From contig CALWGF010000008.1 in the NCBI GenBank assembly GCA_944379995.1, forward strand, positions 61,633 through 125,632: 64,000 bases of DNA, read 5' to 3'. The translations under genes were made by a program, and so were the position numbers. Source of the stretch: an uncultured Clostridia bacterium. GTDB taxonomy: Bacteria > Bacillota > Clostridia > Lachnospirales > Anaerotignaceae. The notes beneath the pieces were generated by a model. It saw only the letters and a program-made list of their open reading frames with translations. It ran no database searches and was not told where the DNA came from. Positions 1 to 9,878 of this stretch are shown in pieces. Every line of letters starts with the position of its first letter. Positions within the stretch are counted from its first letter, which is position 1.

Positions 1-114
1 TTAATATATTTTTTTATAAAATTATTCGTGCCAAAAATGCAGTTTTTTTACATATGACAATAAAATCTGTGTTTTTTACAAAAATTCTATATAAAGGTGT
101 TACATATTGTCCAA

Positions 115-143
115 TTGTAATTATGATTTTTATGTGCTAATAT
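115..143 (+). promoter_or_regulatory. Predicted sigma-A promoter of ald
   Basis: TTGTAA (115-120) and TAATAT (138-143) are separated by 17 nt, a good match to a vegetative promoter. It would start transcription near 150 and leave a leader of about 230 nt before the ald start at 381. The rest of 1-380 holds no gene. Positions 154-164 and 227-237 form an 11-bp inverted repeat, and 247-266 is a perfect 20-bp palindrome. Confidence 0.5.
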
Positions 144-246
144 AAGTACATAGATGAAGAAAATTCTCCAATATAAAATAATTAAGAATTTTAATATTCA
201 ATATTGTATTATTTAAAATACAGTTTATTTTCTTCATATATTAAAA

Positions 247-266
247 TTCAATCATTAATGATTGAA
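247..266. repeat. 20-bp perfect palindrome in ald leader
   Basis: Ten bases (247-256) are followed directly by their exact reverse complement (257-266). It could be a dimeric repressor or activator site, or an RNA hairpin in the leader. It lies about 100 nt downstream of the predicted transcription start and just upstream of the pseudoknot-like element. No regulator family was recognised from the sequence. Confidence 0.5.
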
Positions 267-283
267 CTCACATTATAGCATCA

Positions 284-342
284 GATATACCTGTTTTTAT
301 CCGCTTAAACCAGGTATATCCTCCACTTAAAGTCGTAAGCGG
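284..342 (+). ncRNA. Possible H-type pseudoknot in the ald leader
   Basis: Two perfect complementary pairs are interleaved. Stem 1 pairs 284-293 with 311-320 (10 bp). Stem 2 pairs 301-307 with 336-342 (7 bp, GC-rich). The connecting loops are 7 nt (294-300), 3 nt (308-310) and 15 nt (321-335), which fits classical H-type geometry. The element ends 38 nt before the ald start codon and its 3' part precedes the ribosome binding site. The order of pairing is seen directly; a regulatory role is inference. I could not match it to a known riboswitch class. Confidence 0.4.
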
Positions 343-380
343 CATTACAAATAATTATTTATTTTTAGGAGGTTTTAACT

Positions 381-1495
381 ATGAAAATTGGATGCGTAAA
401 AGAAATCAAAAACAATGAATTCCGTGTTGGTCTTACACCTGATAACGTAAAAAGTTATGCTAATGCAGGTCATACTGTATATATCGAAAAAGGTGCTCTG
501 GATTAGGTTCAGGATTTACAGATGAAGAATACGCTGCTTCTGGTGCTGTTATGATTGATACAGCTAAAGAAGTTTGGGATACAGTTGAAATGATGGTTAA
601 AGTAAAAGAGCCTCTTGAAGAAGAATATAAATTCTTCCATAAAGATTTAATTCTTTATACATATCTTCACCTTGCTGCTGACAGACCTCTTACAGATGCT
701 CTTCTTGATGCTGGTGTTAAGGGTGTTGCTTACGAAACACTTATTGAAAGAAATAATACTATTCCATTACTTGCTCCTATGAGCCAGATTGCAGGACGTT
801 TAAGTATTCAGGAAGGTGCTAAATATCTTGAAAAACCATTTGGTGGTAGCGGAATGCTTCTTTCTGGTGTTCCTGGAACTCCAAAAGCTAAAGTTGTTAT
901 ACTTGGTGCTGGAAACGTTGGAACAAACGCTTGTAAAATAGCTGTTGGTATGGGAGCTGATGTTTCTATACTTGATATTAACCTTGAAAGACTTGCTTAT
1001 CTTGATGATATTTTTGGAGCAAGAATACAAACATTATATAGCACAGATGTAGCTATTGAAAAAGCAGTTTCTGAAGCTGACCTTGTTATTGGTTCAATAT
1101 TAATACCAGGAAAAGCTGCTCCAAAAGTTATGAAAAAAGCATATCTTAAAAATATGAAACCGGGTAGCGTTATTGTTGACGTTGCTGTTGACCAAGGTGG
1201 TTGCTGCGAAACAACAAAAGTTACATATCATGATAATCCAACATTTATAGTTGATGGTGTTGTACATTACTGTGTAGGAAATATGCCTGGTGCAGTTCCA
1301 AGAACTTCAACAATTGCATTAACAAATGCTACATTAAAATACGGCTTACAGATTGCTGGTAAAGGTCTTGAAACAGCTTGTAAAGATAATGATGTTATAT
1401 ATTCAGGAATTAATACATATGACGGAAAACTTACATGTAAAAATGTTGCAGATAGCTTTGAAATGGATTATTCAGACATTAAAGCAATGTTCTAA
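381..1495 (+). pseudogene. ald: Alanine dehydrogenase, frameshifted
   Basis: Alanine dehydrogenase interconverts L-alanine and pyruvate plus ammonia using NAD. The start is ATG at 381 behind AGGAGG (367-372). The first 40 codons match the family N-terminus ([14 protein letters not shown], then EKGA), but the frame then hits TAG at 504-506. The family sequence GLGSGF resumes two bases out of frame from 500. The break is explained by one extra CT in GCTCTGG (496-501). From there the frame is open to 1495, with the NAD-binding region (VVILGAGNVGTNA) and the AVPRTSTIALTNAT motif intact. An ATG at 551 opens the remainder but lacks a ribosome binding site and would omit about 55 residues. This is either a real recent mutation or an assembly error. 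The sodium:alanine symporter next door fits the pathway. Confidence 0.85.
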
Positions 1496-1540
1496 TATTT
1501 TTTAAAACCCTTTATTAATAACATACCATAACAAAACCTA

Positions 1541-1637
1541 ACCGGATATCCACGGTATTATTAAAAAATAATTTACCCTTCTTATTTTTTAATTGCCTAA
1601 ATTAATGTATTATACTAAAATATAGTGGGTATCCGGT
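1541..1637. repeat. 13-bp inverted repeat flanking the symporter promoter
   Basis: ACCGGATATCCAC at 1541-1553 and GTGGGTATCCGGT at 1625-1637 are reverse complements except for one base, which would still be a G-U pair in RNA. The arms are 71 nt apart and lie on either side of the predicted promoter. They are noticeably GC-richer than the surrounding spacer. Two operator sites for one regulator is the simplest reading. The rest of the 1496-1770 gap holds no gene. Confidence 0.5.
1593..1621 (+). promoter_or_regulatory. Predicted promoter of the alanine symporter
   Basis: TTGCCT (1593-1598) and TAAAAT (1616-1621) are separated by 17 nt. Transcription would begin near 1628, inside the right arm of the 1541/1625 inverted repeat, so a protein bound there would block initiation. 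A short hairpin followed by six T residues lies at about 1628-1656 and could attenuate the transcript. Confidence 0.45.
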
Positions 1638-1770
1638 ACTTTTATACCTTTTTTCCTACACAATTTCTTTATTCCACTTTAAAATTACAATATAAAAGAT
1701 TTTTCAATAGGAAAAATAAATATTGATACCGATACTAACACTAAGCTTTTTATAAGATTGGAGGAAATGT

Positions 1771-3141
1771 ATGGACGGCATAATGGATATTTTATCAACG
1801 ATACAATCAATTGTTTGGGGTCCTCCCACACTTATTCTTTTAATAGGAACAGGTTTATATTTTACAATAAGACTTGGTTTTCTTCAGATAGTTCACCTTC
1901 CTCGAGCAATAAGATATATATTTGAAAAAGAAGAAGGTGTTGAAGGTGATACTGGAGATGTTTCTGCTTTTGGTTCTCTTTGTACAACTCTTGCAGCTAC
2001 AATAGGTACTGGAAGCATAGTTGGTGTTGCTACTGCTCTTCGTGCTGGTGGACCAGGTGCATTATTTTGGATGTGGGTTTCAGCATTCGTTGGTATGACA
2101 ACAAAATATGCAGAAGGTGTATTAGCAGTAAAATATCGTACTATTGATGAAAATGGTCAAATTGCTGGTGGACCTATGTACTATATACAAAATGGCTTAG
2201 GTATTAAGTGGTCTTGGCTTGCAAAACTTTTTGCAATTTTCGGTATTATAACAGCTCTTTTAGGTTGTGGAACTTTTCCACAAGTTAACGCTATAACAGA
2301 ATCAACAAGTTCTGCTTTCCATTTACCTGTATCACTTGTTGGTATAGTTATAACAATAGCAGTTGCTGCTGTTGTTCTTGGTGGTATAAATTCAATATCA
2401 AAAGTTGCAGAATTCATAGTTCCTATTATGGCTATATTTTATGTAGGTGGTTCTCTTATAATATTAGCACTTAATGCTTCTGCAATACCTGAAGTTTTCA
2501 GCTCAATATTTGAATCTGCTTTTAATCCACATGCTATGCTTGGTGGTACTTCTGGAACAATTATAATATCCGTTATGACAGCACTTCGTACAGGAGTTGC
2601 TCGTGGTGTATATACAAATGAAGCCGGTCTTGGTAGCTCTCCTATTGTTGTTGCTGCTGCAAAAACAAACTCTTGTGTACGACAAGGATTAATATCTATG
2701 ACTAGTGTTTTCTTTACAACAATTATAATATGTACAATGACAGGTATAGTTGTTCTTTCATCTGGTCTTCTTGATACATCAACACTTGATGGAAGTCTTC
2801 TTTCAAATGCAGCATATAATAATGGACTTCCAGGTAATATAGGTATGTATATAGTTTCAATAGGACTTGTATTTTTCTCATTTACAACTATTATAGGTTG
2901 GTGCTACTATGGTGAAAGATGTCTTTCCTATCTTGTAAATAGTGTACACTTCTCATTAGTATTTAAAATAGTTTATATAGCTTGTATAGCAGTTGCACCT
3001 TATCTTTCATTAAAACCTATATGGCTTCTTGCAGATATAACAAATGCTCTTATGGCATTCCCTAACCTTATAGGCTTACTTGCACTTAGCCCTGTTGTAA
3101 TTGCAGAAACAAAAGCATTTTTTGATAAAGAAAAATCTTAA
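1771..3141 (+). CDS. Sodium:alanine symporter (AGCS family)
   Basis: This 456-residue polytopic membrane protein belongs to the alanine/glycine:cation symporter family (AlsT/DagA type), which imports small neutral amino acids with sodium across the plasma membrane. Family features seen are the N-terminal VWGPPTLILLIGTGLYFTIRLGF, the region SLCTTLAATIGTGSIVGVATAL, and GPGALFWMW...GMTTKYAEG. A later segment reads NEAGLGSSPIVVAAAKT. The ATG follows TTGGAGGAAATGT with good spacing. It lies downstream of the alanine dehydrogenase but has its own predicted promoter. A terminator (3149-3176) closes the unit. Substrate assignment to alanine rests on the family and the neighbouring ald; glycine is possible too. 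Confidence 0.92.
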   Translation: MDGIMDILSTIQSIVWGPPTLILLIGTGLYFTIRLGFLQIVHLPRAIRYIFEKEEGVEGDTGDVSAFGSLCTTLAATIGTGSIVGVATALRAGGPGALFWMWVSAFVGMTTKYAEGVLAVKYRTIDENGQIAGGPMYYIQNGLGIKWSWLAKLFAIFGIITALLGCGTFPQVNAITESTSSAFHLPVSLVGIVITIAVAAVVLGGINSISKVAEFIVPIMAIFYVGGSLIILALNASAIPEVFSSIFESAFNPHAMLGGTSGTIIISVMTALRTGVARGVYTNEAGLGSSPIVVAAAKTNSCVRQGLISMTSVFFTTIIICTMTGIVVLSSGLLDTSTLDGSLLSNAAYNNGLPGNIGMYIVSIGLVFFSFTTIIGWCYYGERCLSYLVNSVHFSLVFKIVYIACIAVAPYLSLKPIWLLADITNALMAFPNLIGLLALSPVVIAETKAFFDKEKS

Positions 3142-3148
3142 AAAAATT

Positions 3149-3176
3149 AAGGAGTGAAAATCAAATTTCACTCCTT
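3149..3176. terminator. Bidirectional terminator, symporter/secF
   Basis: An 11-bp perfect stem (3149-3159 with 3166-3176) with a 6-nt loop is followed by a T tract on the plus strand. It lies between the convergent symporter and secF genes and can serve both. Confidence 0.85.
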
Positions 3177-3184
3177 TTTTATAT

Positions 3185-4060
3185 TTATTTTTCATTTTTA
3201 GGAATAAGCATATACCATACTGCACCAGCAAGAAATACTGATGAATATGCACCACTTATTATACCTATTATAAGTGGTAATGCAAATTCTCTTATAGATT
3301 GAACACCAAGTATATATATTGCACCTATTGCAAAAAGTGTTGTAAGTGATGTATTTATTGAACGAGCAAGAGTCTGTGTAACACTTTTATTTATTTTTTC
3401 AGCAGTTTCATTATATCTAAAATTACCTTTATTTTCTCTTATTCTATCAAATATTACTATTGTTGCATTTATAGAATAACCTAAAACAGTTAATATAGCA
3501 GCAATAAAAGAATTATTTACAGGTATTCTTAAAACAGCATAAAAAGCAATTACAATAAGAACATCATGTACAAGTGCAAATATTGCACTTGCTCCTGCTC
3601 TAAAATCTTTAAATCTTATAGATATATATATAAGCATAGCCACACAAGCAACTAATACAGCAATAAGAGCTGACCTTTGCATTTCATTACTTATTGTACC
3701 ACCAACATCAAATATATCATGAACTTCCATATCTGGATACACTTCATTAAATGCATCTATAAGAGCAGTTCTTGTTTCACTATCTATTGATTGCATTTTT
3801 ATACTTACTTCATTAGTTCCTGTTACTCTTTGAACCTGTGGTGCTGATTGTCCTGTAACATTTGATATTATATCGGAAATATCATTATTATCAAAATCTT
3901 TTCCCATATCAATATCCATTGATGTTCCACCTGTAAACTCAACATCATAATTTAAAGCACCTTTTCCAGATACTGAATTTATAATCATTGTTGCAATTCC
4001 TATAACTATTATTATAAGGGAGATTGCAAAGAATTTTTTTCTATTATTAATTATATCCAC
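3185..4060 (-). CDS. secF: Protein translocase subunit SecF
   Basis: SecF works with SecD in the membrane to drive the late, proton-motive-force-dependent stages of Sec protein export. The protein of about 291 residues has a first membrane helix, the FTGGTSMDI motif of the periplasmic-type loop, and five C-terminal helices with IALVHDVLIVIAFYAV and LGYSINATIVIFDRIREN, both diagnostic for SecF. I chose GTG at 4060, 8 nt after GGAGG (4069-4073). A TTG at 4066 would leave only 2 nt of spacing. It follows secD by about 14 nt. In this organism SecD and SecF are separate, unlike the fused SecDF of Bacillus. Confidence 0.93.
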   Translation of the reverse strand: MDIINNRKKFFAISLIIIVIGIATMIINSVSGKGALNYDVEFTGGTSMDIDMGKDFDNNDISDIISNVTGQSAPQVQRVTGTNEVSIKMQSIDSETRTALIDAFNEVYPDMEVHDIFDVGGTISNEMQRSALIAVLVACVAMLIYISIRFKDFRAGASAIFALVHDVLIVIAFYAVLRIPVNNSFIAAILTVLGYSINATIVIFDRIRENKGNFRYNETAEKINKSVTQTLARSINTSLTTLFAIGAIYILGVQSIREFALPLIIGIISGAYSSVFLAGAVWYMLIPKNEK

Positions 4061-4074
4061 AATCAAAACCTCCC

Positions 4075-5316
4075 TTATTTAATTTTTAAGCCATAGTATT
4101 TTGGATTAATAACACCAACACCCATAATTGCTTTTAATATTATTCTTGTTACAAAAAGTGCTGTAAACATAGAAATAACAATACCTATCATAAGTGTTTG
4201 AGCAAATCCTTTTACTGTACCTGTTCCTATAAAGAAAAGAACACCAGCAGCAATAAGTGTAGTTATATTTCCATCAAATATAGCTGGAAAAGCTCTTTTA
4301 AATCCTGAATCAACAGCAGAACGAAGTGTTCTTCCATTTAAAAGTTCTTCTTTTATTCTTTCAAATATAATTACATTTGCATCAACAGCCATACCTATTG
4401 AAAGCACTATACCTGCAATTCCTGAAAGTGTTAATGTTATATTAAACACATTAATTGCTATAAGCTCAAGACATATATATACTATAAGAGCCCAATCCGC
4501 TGCAAGTCCTGAAATTTTATAAACAGCAAGCATAAAAACAAGCACTAATGCTATACCAAGAATTCCTGCATTAATACTTGTACTTAAAGCATCTGCTCCA
4601 AGTCTTGCACCTACATTTTTCATCTGTATTACATTAAGATTGAATGGAAGTGAACCTGCTCTTATAAGTGCTGCAAGTTCTTCTGCCTCTTCTGGTGTAA
4701 AGCTCCCTGTTATAACTGCATTTCCATCTGTTATTTCAGCATTTACAGTAGGTGCACTTTGAACAGTTTCATCAAGAACAATAGCTATTTGTTTTCCTAT
4801 ATTATTCTTTGTTGCCTCTGCAAATTTAGCTTTACCTTCATCTGTAAATTGAAGTTTTACATATGGTTCACTTACACCATTACCTCTTACATCACCGGCT
4901 TCTTTTGTTGCATTTGCAACATCTGCACCTGTTAAAAGTACATTTCCGTCCATATCAACAAATTTAAGCTGTGCAGTCTGACCAAGTTCATTTATTGCTT
5001 CTTCAGCATCTCCAACTCCGGGAATTTCAACTAAAATTCTTTTTTCTCCGGATTTTGAACATTCAGCTTCTGTCCAACCTTTTCTGTCAAGTCGTCCTTG
5101 TATAAGAGATACTGCGGCTGACATTTCTTCTTCTGTAACAGTTTCTTTATCAGCTTCATAAAGTATACTTGCTCCACCACTAAGGTCAAGACCAAGTTTT
5201 ATATTGCCTACACTAAGTGTTTTTGAATTTTCGCCTATGCCAATAGTGCATAAAAATACAAGAACACCTGTAACAATAAGAACTATGAAAAGATAAAACA
5301 TGTTTTTTCCTTTCAT
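4075..5316 (-). CDS. secD: Protein translocase subunit SecD
   Basis: SecD is the larger partner of SecF in the Sec export accessory complex. The 413-residue product has an N-terminal helix and LGLDLSGGASILYEADKE, the hallmark D1 motif. An extracytoplasmic domain ends in ITDGNAVITGSFTPEEAEELAALIRAGSLP. Five C-terminal helices follow with GMAVDANVIIFERIKEE. The ATG at 5316 lies 7 nt after GGAGG; an ATG two codons earlier is too close to the ribosome binding site. It follows scfB by about 35 nt, and linkage of SCIFF genes to secDF is a recurring Clostridia arrangement, consistent with export of the matured peptide, though that is inference. Confidence 0.95.
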   Translation of the reverse strand: MKGKNMFYLFIVLIVTGVLVFLCTIGIGENSKTLSVGNIKLGLDLSGGASILYEADKETVTEEEMSAAVSLIQGRLDRKGWTEAECSKSGEKRILVEIPGVGDAEEAINELGQTAQLKFVDMDGNVLLTGADVANATKEAGDVRGNGVSEPYVKLQFTDEGKAKFAEATKNNIGKQIAIVLDETVQSAPTVNAEITDGNAVITGSFTPEEAEELAALIRAGSLPFNLNVIQMKNVGARLGADALSTSINAGILGIALVLVFMLAVYKISGLAADWALIVYICLELIAINVFNITLTLSGIAGIVLSIGMAVDANVIIFERIKEELLNGRTLRSAVDSGFKRAFPAIFDGNITTLIAAGVLFFIGTGTVKGFAQTLMIGIVISMFTALFVTRIILKAIMGVGVINPKYYGLKIK

Positions 5317-5353
5317 TACCATTCCTCCTTACAGCACATTTTTTATGTATTAA

Positions 5354-6712
5354 TTATTCTGAAAGAGCTTCTTTTGCTTTAAGGTATATAGCACACTCAA
5401 TACGTTTTTTCTGAAGTTCGCAACCTGTTTTATACTGTGAAAGTATACTTCCACCATACTGATATGCATTTGCTGCACAGCCACCACTACAATAGAATTT
5501 TGCCCAACATACTTTACAATCAGGTTTTGAATATACATTGCAACCTTCAAACTCTTCACGTCTTTTTTCATCTTTGACGCCTTCATAAACAGTACCCATT
5601 TTAAATTCTTCTTTACCAACAAACTGATGACATGGGTAAAGGTCACCTTCTGGTGTAACAGCAAGATATTCTGTACCTGAACCACAACCTGCAAGTCTTT
5701 TTACAACACAAGGACCACCTTTAAGGTCTATATTAAAATGGAAGAAATTAAACCATTTTCCTTCTTGTCTGCTTTTATGTATAAGTTTTGCAAGATTTTC
5801 ATATTCATCATATATTACAGGAATATCTTTTTCTGTAATAGCATAATCCATTTCATCTTCTGCAACAACAGGCTCAACAGAAATTTGTTTAAATCCAAGG
5901 TCTGCAAGATGCATTACATCTTTTGCAAAATCAAGATTATGTTTTGTAAATGTTCCTCTTACAAAATAATCTGTCTGATTTCTGCTATCAGCAAGTTTTT
6001 GGAATTTTGGAACTATTGTTTCATAACTTCCCTGTCCACCTGCTTTTGGACGCATATTATCATTAACTTCTTTTCTTCCGTCAAGACTTAATACAACATT
6101 ATGCATATGTTTATTTATATACTCCATTTTTTCATCATCAAGAAGTATACCATTTGTTGTAATTGTAAATCTGAAATTTTTATTATGAAGTTTTTCCTGT
6201 TCACGACCATATTCAACAATTTCTTTTACAACATCAAAATTCATAAGTGGTTCGCCACCAAAAAAGTCTATTTCAAGATTTTTTCTTGCACCTGAATTTT
6301 TAATTATAAAATCAATAGCAGCCTTACCAACTTCAGCACTCATAAGAGAACGTTTGCCATGATATTCTCCCTCTTCTGCAAAACAATATTTACATTTAAG
6401 ATTACAGTCATGAGCTACATGAAGACAAAGTGCTTTTACAACAGGGTTTCTGTTTGTAACTTTAGGAAGTACAAATTCATAGTCATCTTCTGTAAAAAGC
6501 ATTTCTTCTTTTTCAAGTTCTTTTATTTCTTCTAAAGCTTCTTTAATTTCTTCTTCACTAAATTTATTATGGTATTTTTCAAAAATTTCTTTTTCGCTTA
6601 ATTCCTTAAAATCATCTACTATTTCATAAACAACATTGTCTACAATATGCACAGCACCACTATCTACGTCCATTACTATATTAATGCCGTCCATAGAAAA
6701 CTTATGTATCAT
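5354..6712 (-). CDS. scfB: SCIFF radical-SAM peptide maturase
   Basis: This radical S-adenosylmethionine enzyme forms thioether crosslinks in the six-cysteine SCIFF peptide encoded just upstream. The 452-residue product has an N-terminal peptide-recognition region (about 1-90). The radical-SAM CxxxCxxC cluster motif is C103, C107 and C110, followed by FFGGEP. A C-terminal SPASM/twitch region carries many cysteines (CGSGTEYLAVTPEGDLYPCHQF, then CKVCWAKFYCSGGCAAN, then a last cysteine near residue 430) for two auxiliary clusters. The length is normal for the family. It lies 99 nt after scfA, with a strong hairpin between them that should reduce readthrough, so precursor would exceed enzyme. Known enzymes of this family act on SCIFF, and the adjacent precursor makes the assignment firm. 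Confidence 0.95.
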   Translation of the reverse strand: MIHKFSMDGINIVMDVDSGAVHIVDNVVYEIVDDFKELSEKEIFEKYHNKFSEEEIKEALEEIKELEKEEMLFTEDDYEFVLPKVTNRNPVVKALCLHVAHDCNLKCKYCFAEEGEYHGKRSLMSAEVGKAAIDFIIKNSGARKNLEIDFFGGEPLMNFDVVKEIVEYGREQEKLHNKNFRFTITTNGILLDDEKMEYINKHMHNVVLSLDGRKEVNDNMRPKAGGQGSYETIVPKFQKLADSRNQTDYFVRGTFTKHNLDFAKDVMHLADLGFKQISVEPVVAEDEMDYAITEKDIPVIYDEYENLAKLIHKSRQEGKWFNFFHFNIDLKGGPCVVKRLAGCGSGTEYLAVTPEGDLYPCHQFVGKEEFKMGTVYEGVKDEKRREEFEGCNVYSKPDCKVCWAKFYCSGGCAANAYQYGGSILSQYKTGCELQKKRIECAIYLKAKEALSE

Positions 6713-6770
6713 TAATAATCTCCTCCAAAAATTTATATATAATAAAAATTATCTACTAATTTTTTTGCAA

Positions 6771-6800
6771 AAATAAAATTGCCTTTCGGCAATTTTATTT
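6771..6800 (-). terminator. Attenuating hairpin between scfA and scfB
   Basis: A 13-bp stem (6771-6783 with 6788-6800) is capped by a GAAA tetraloop on the minus strand and followed by T-rich sequence. It would end most scfA transcripts while letting some continue into scfB. No other promoter is obvious before scfB. Confidence 0.8.
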
Positions 6801-6811
6801 TCTCTAAGTAA

Positions 6812-6952
6812 TTATTTGTTTTCGCAAGACTGATTTGCCACTGTACAAGATGTTTTACAAGCAGACTGGCAAGATGTCTGGCACTCTCCACAACCACCTG
6901 TTGCAGCTGTTTTTTTAAGCATAGCTGTACTTAAAGTTTTAATATGTTTCAT
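6812..6952 (-). CDS. scfA: SCIFF six-cysteine ribosomal peptide precursor
   Basis: This 46-residue peptide is the substrate of the adjacent ScfB. It reads MKHIKTLSTAMLKK as leader, then a cysteine-rich core. The six cysteines (positions 21, 24, 28, 32, 36 and 43) lie within the last 26 residues, the pattern that names the family (six cysteines in forty-five residues). The core has GGCGE then repeated C-x3-C spacing, and threonine or serine residues near the cysteines that known ScfB enzymes use for thioether links. The start ATG at 6952 is preceded by AAAGGAGGTAAAGTGTT. The peptide is nearly universal in Clostridia but its biological role is not settled. Confidence 0.93.
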   Translation of the reverse strand: MKHIKTLSTAMLKKTAATGGCGECQTSCQSACKTSCTVANQSCENK

Positions 6953-7040
6953 AACACTTTACCTCCTTTAAATTAGGATTTCTTATTAAATAATAAGCTT
7001 TAACACAGGCAAATTACCTGCATTATATTATGTTCGATAT

Positions 7041-7069
7041 ATTATAACACATCTATATAATTTTGAAAA
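7041..7069 (-). promoter_or_regulatory. Predicted scfA promoter
   Basis: On the minus strand TTTTCA (7069-7064) and TATAAT (7046-7041) are separated by 17 nt. The -10 is a consensus match and the -35 is poor. The transcript would have a leader of about 80 nt containing a small CAGG/CCTG hairpin. The divergent enolase gene begins about 100 bp away. Confidence 0.4.
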
Positions 7070-7118
7070 GTTTATTTTTGGTATGCTTTAAATTTAAAAA
7101 AATAAAATTTATTTTTGA

Positions 7119-8495
<1,377 letters not shown>

Positions 8496-8500
8496 ATAAA

Positions 8501-8531
8501 AAAACACCTTGATTAATTTTCAAGGTGTTTT
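8501..8531. terminator. Terminator between eno and a MATE gene
   Basis: An 11-bp perfect stem (8501-8511 with 8521-8531) is flanked by A and T runs on both sides. It separates two convergent genes and should work in both directions. Confidence 0.85.
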
Positions 8532-8535
8532 TAAT

Positions 8536-9864
8536 TTATATACTTTTCTTTATCTTTAAATAATATAAAAGTCCTGTTATATCAGCTAATATCCAACCTA
8601 TTGGAATTGCCCACCATATACCATAAAGACCTATTGCTGGTCTAGGTGCAAGAGTATATGCAATAAGAACCCTACTTCCTAATGATATTATTGTAAGTAC
8701 AACTGACATTCCTGCTCGGCCTAGTCCTCTATATAAACCATAAAGTATAAATAAAATGCCAATTCCAAAATAAAATGCACCTTCAATTCTTAAATACTCA
8801 ACACCTATATTAATTATATTTATTTCATCACTTTTTACAAATATAAGCATTAAATATTTTGCAAATACAAAAACTATAATTGAAATTATTATACTAAACA
8901 CAACAGACATTTTTATTGCTGATTTTATACCTTTATGTATACGTTCCTTTTTTCCAGCACCCATATTTTGTGCTATATATGTTGAAAAAGCATTACCAAA
9001 GTCTTGTACTGGCATATATGCAAAAGCATCTATTTTTACAGCTGCTGCAAAAGCTGCCGTTACAGCTACTCCAAAACTATTTACAAGACCTTGTATCATA
9101 AGTATTCCAAAATTCATAACTGATTGTTGTATACTTGTAAGTGATGAATAATTAATAATCCTTTTTAACATATCTTTTTCAAACTTCATATGCTCTTTTT
9201 TTATACGAGTATAAGGAATTTTAATAAAAGAATATATAGAAACAGTAATAGCAGAAAAAAACTGTGCTATAACTGTTGCAAATGCAGCACCAAAAACTCC
9301 CATATTAAAAAAACATACAAAAACTATATCAATTACAATATTTATAACTGCTGATATACCCATACATATTACAGGTACAGAAGAATTTCCTATACTTCTT
9401 AAAAAACAAGCAAAAAAATTATATATATATACAAATACTATACCTGTAAATATAACTGTTAAATATTCCTTAGTCATTTCAACTATAACAGTATCTACTT
9501 GAAGAAGTAAAAGAATTTTATCAATAAAAATAAATACAATTATATTTATTAAAACAGTTACTATAAATATTGATACAAATGACATAAAAAAACTTTTTTT
9601 AAGGTTTTCAAAGTCCTCTCCTCCATAATACATAGAAAAAAGTACTCCGCTACCCATACATAAACCTATTATTACAGATGTTATAAATACCATAAGCGAA
9701 AAAGACGTACCTACTGCTGCAAGTGCATTTGAACTTACAAATTTACCTACTATAAATGTATCTGCTATATTATAAAATTGCTGAAGCATATTACCTAATA
9801 TCATAGGTATTGCAAAAAGCATTATAGACTTCGTTACATTACCTTTAGTCAAGTCTTTTTCCAT
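8536..9864 (-). CDS. MATE family efflux transporter A
   Basis: This 442-residue protein with about 12 membrane helices belongs to the MATE/MOP exporter superfamily, which extrudes drugs or metabolites in exchange for sodium or protons. It opens with GNVTKSIMLFAIPMILGNMLQQFYNIADTFIVGKF, the N-terminal signature of the clostridial NorM/DinF-like branch, and later has SIGNSSVPVICMG and IAQNMGAGKKERIHKGI. The ATG follows AAAGGAGGTTATAGAT. It is the second gene of a pair, 14 nt after transporter B. The two proteins are clearly different sequences, so either two exporters or a heteromer is possible. The substrate cannot be deduced. Confidence 0.9.
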   Translation of the reverse strand: MEKDLTKGNVTKSIMLFAIPMILGNMLQQFYNIADTFIVGKFVSSNALAAVGTSFSLMVFITSVIIGLCMGSGVLFSMYYGGEDFENLKKSFFMSFVSIFIVTVLINIIVFIFIDKILLLLQVDTVIVEMTKEYLTVIFTGIVFVYIYNFFACFLRSIGNSSVPVICMGISAVINIVIDIVFVCFFNMGVFGAAFATVIAQFFSAITVSIYSFIKIPYTRIKKEHMKFEKDMLKRIINYSSLTSIQQSVMNFGILMIQGLVNSFGVAVTAAFAAAVKIDAFAYMPVQDFGNAFSTYIAQNMGAGKKERIHKGIKSAIKMSVVFSIIISIIVFVFAKYLMLIFVKSDEINIINIGVEYLRIEGAFYFGIGILFILYGLYRGLGRAGMSVVLTIISLGSRVLIAYTLAPRPAIGLYGIWWAIPIGWILADITGLLYYLKIKKSI

Positions 9865-9878
9865 ATCTATAACCTCCT

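Noticed and set aside
381..560. Programmed ribosomal frameshift in ald
   Set aside because: There is no slippery heptamer or stimulating structure at 490-510, the shift needed is caused by a plain CT duplication, and the family is never known to use frameshifting.
1496..1770. Glycine riboswitch or T-box before the amino-acid symporter
   Set aside because: The conserved cores of these elements were not found, and the predicted promoter leaves only about 140 nt of leader.
5350..5694. Open frame of 114 codons overlapping the end of scfB
   Set aside because: Same strand, different frame, with Val/Gln/Lys-rich nonsense composition; scfB is clearly the coding frame.
6812..6952. Lanthipeptide or bacteriocin precursor
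   Set aside because: The six-cysteine pattern and the adjacent SPASM radical-SAM enzyme identify SCIFF; no lanthionine synthetase or bacteriocin exporter is next to it.
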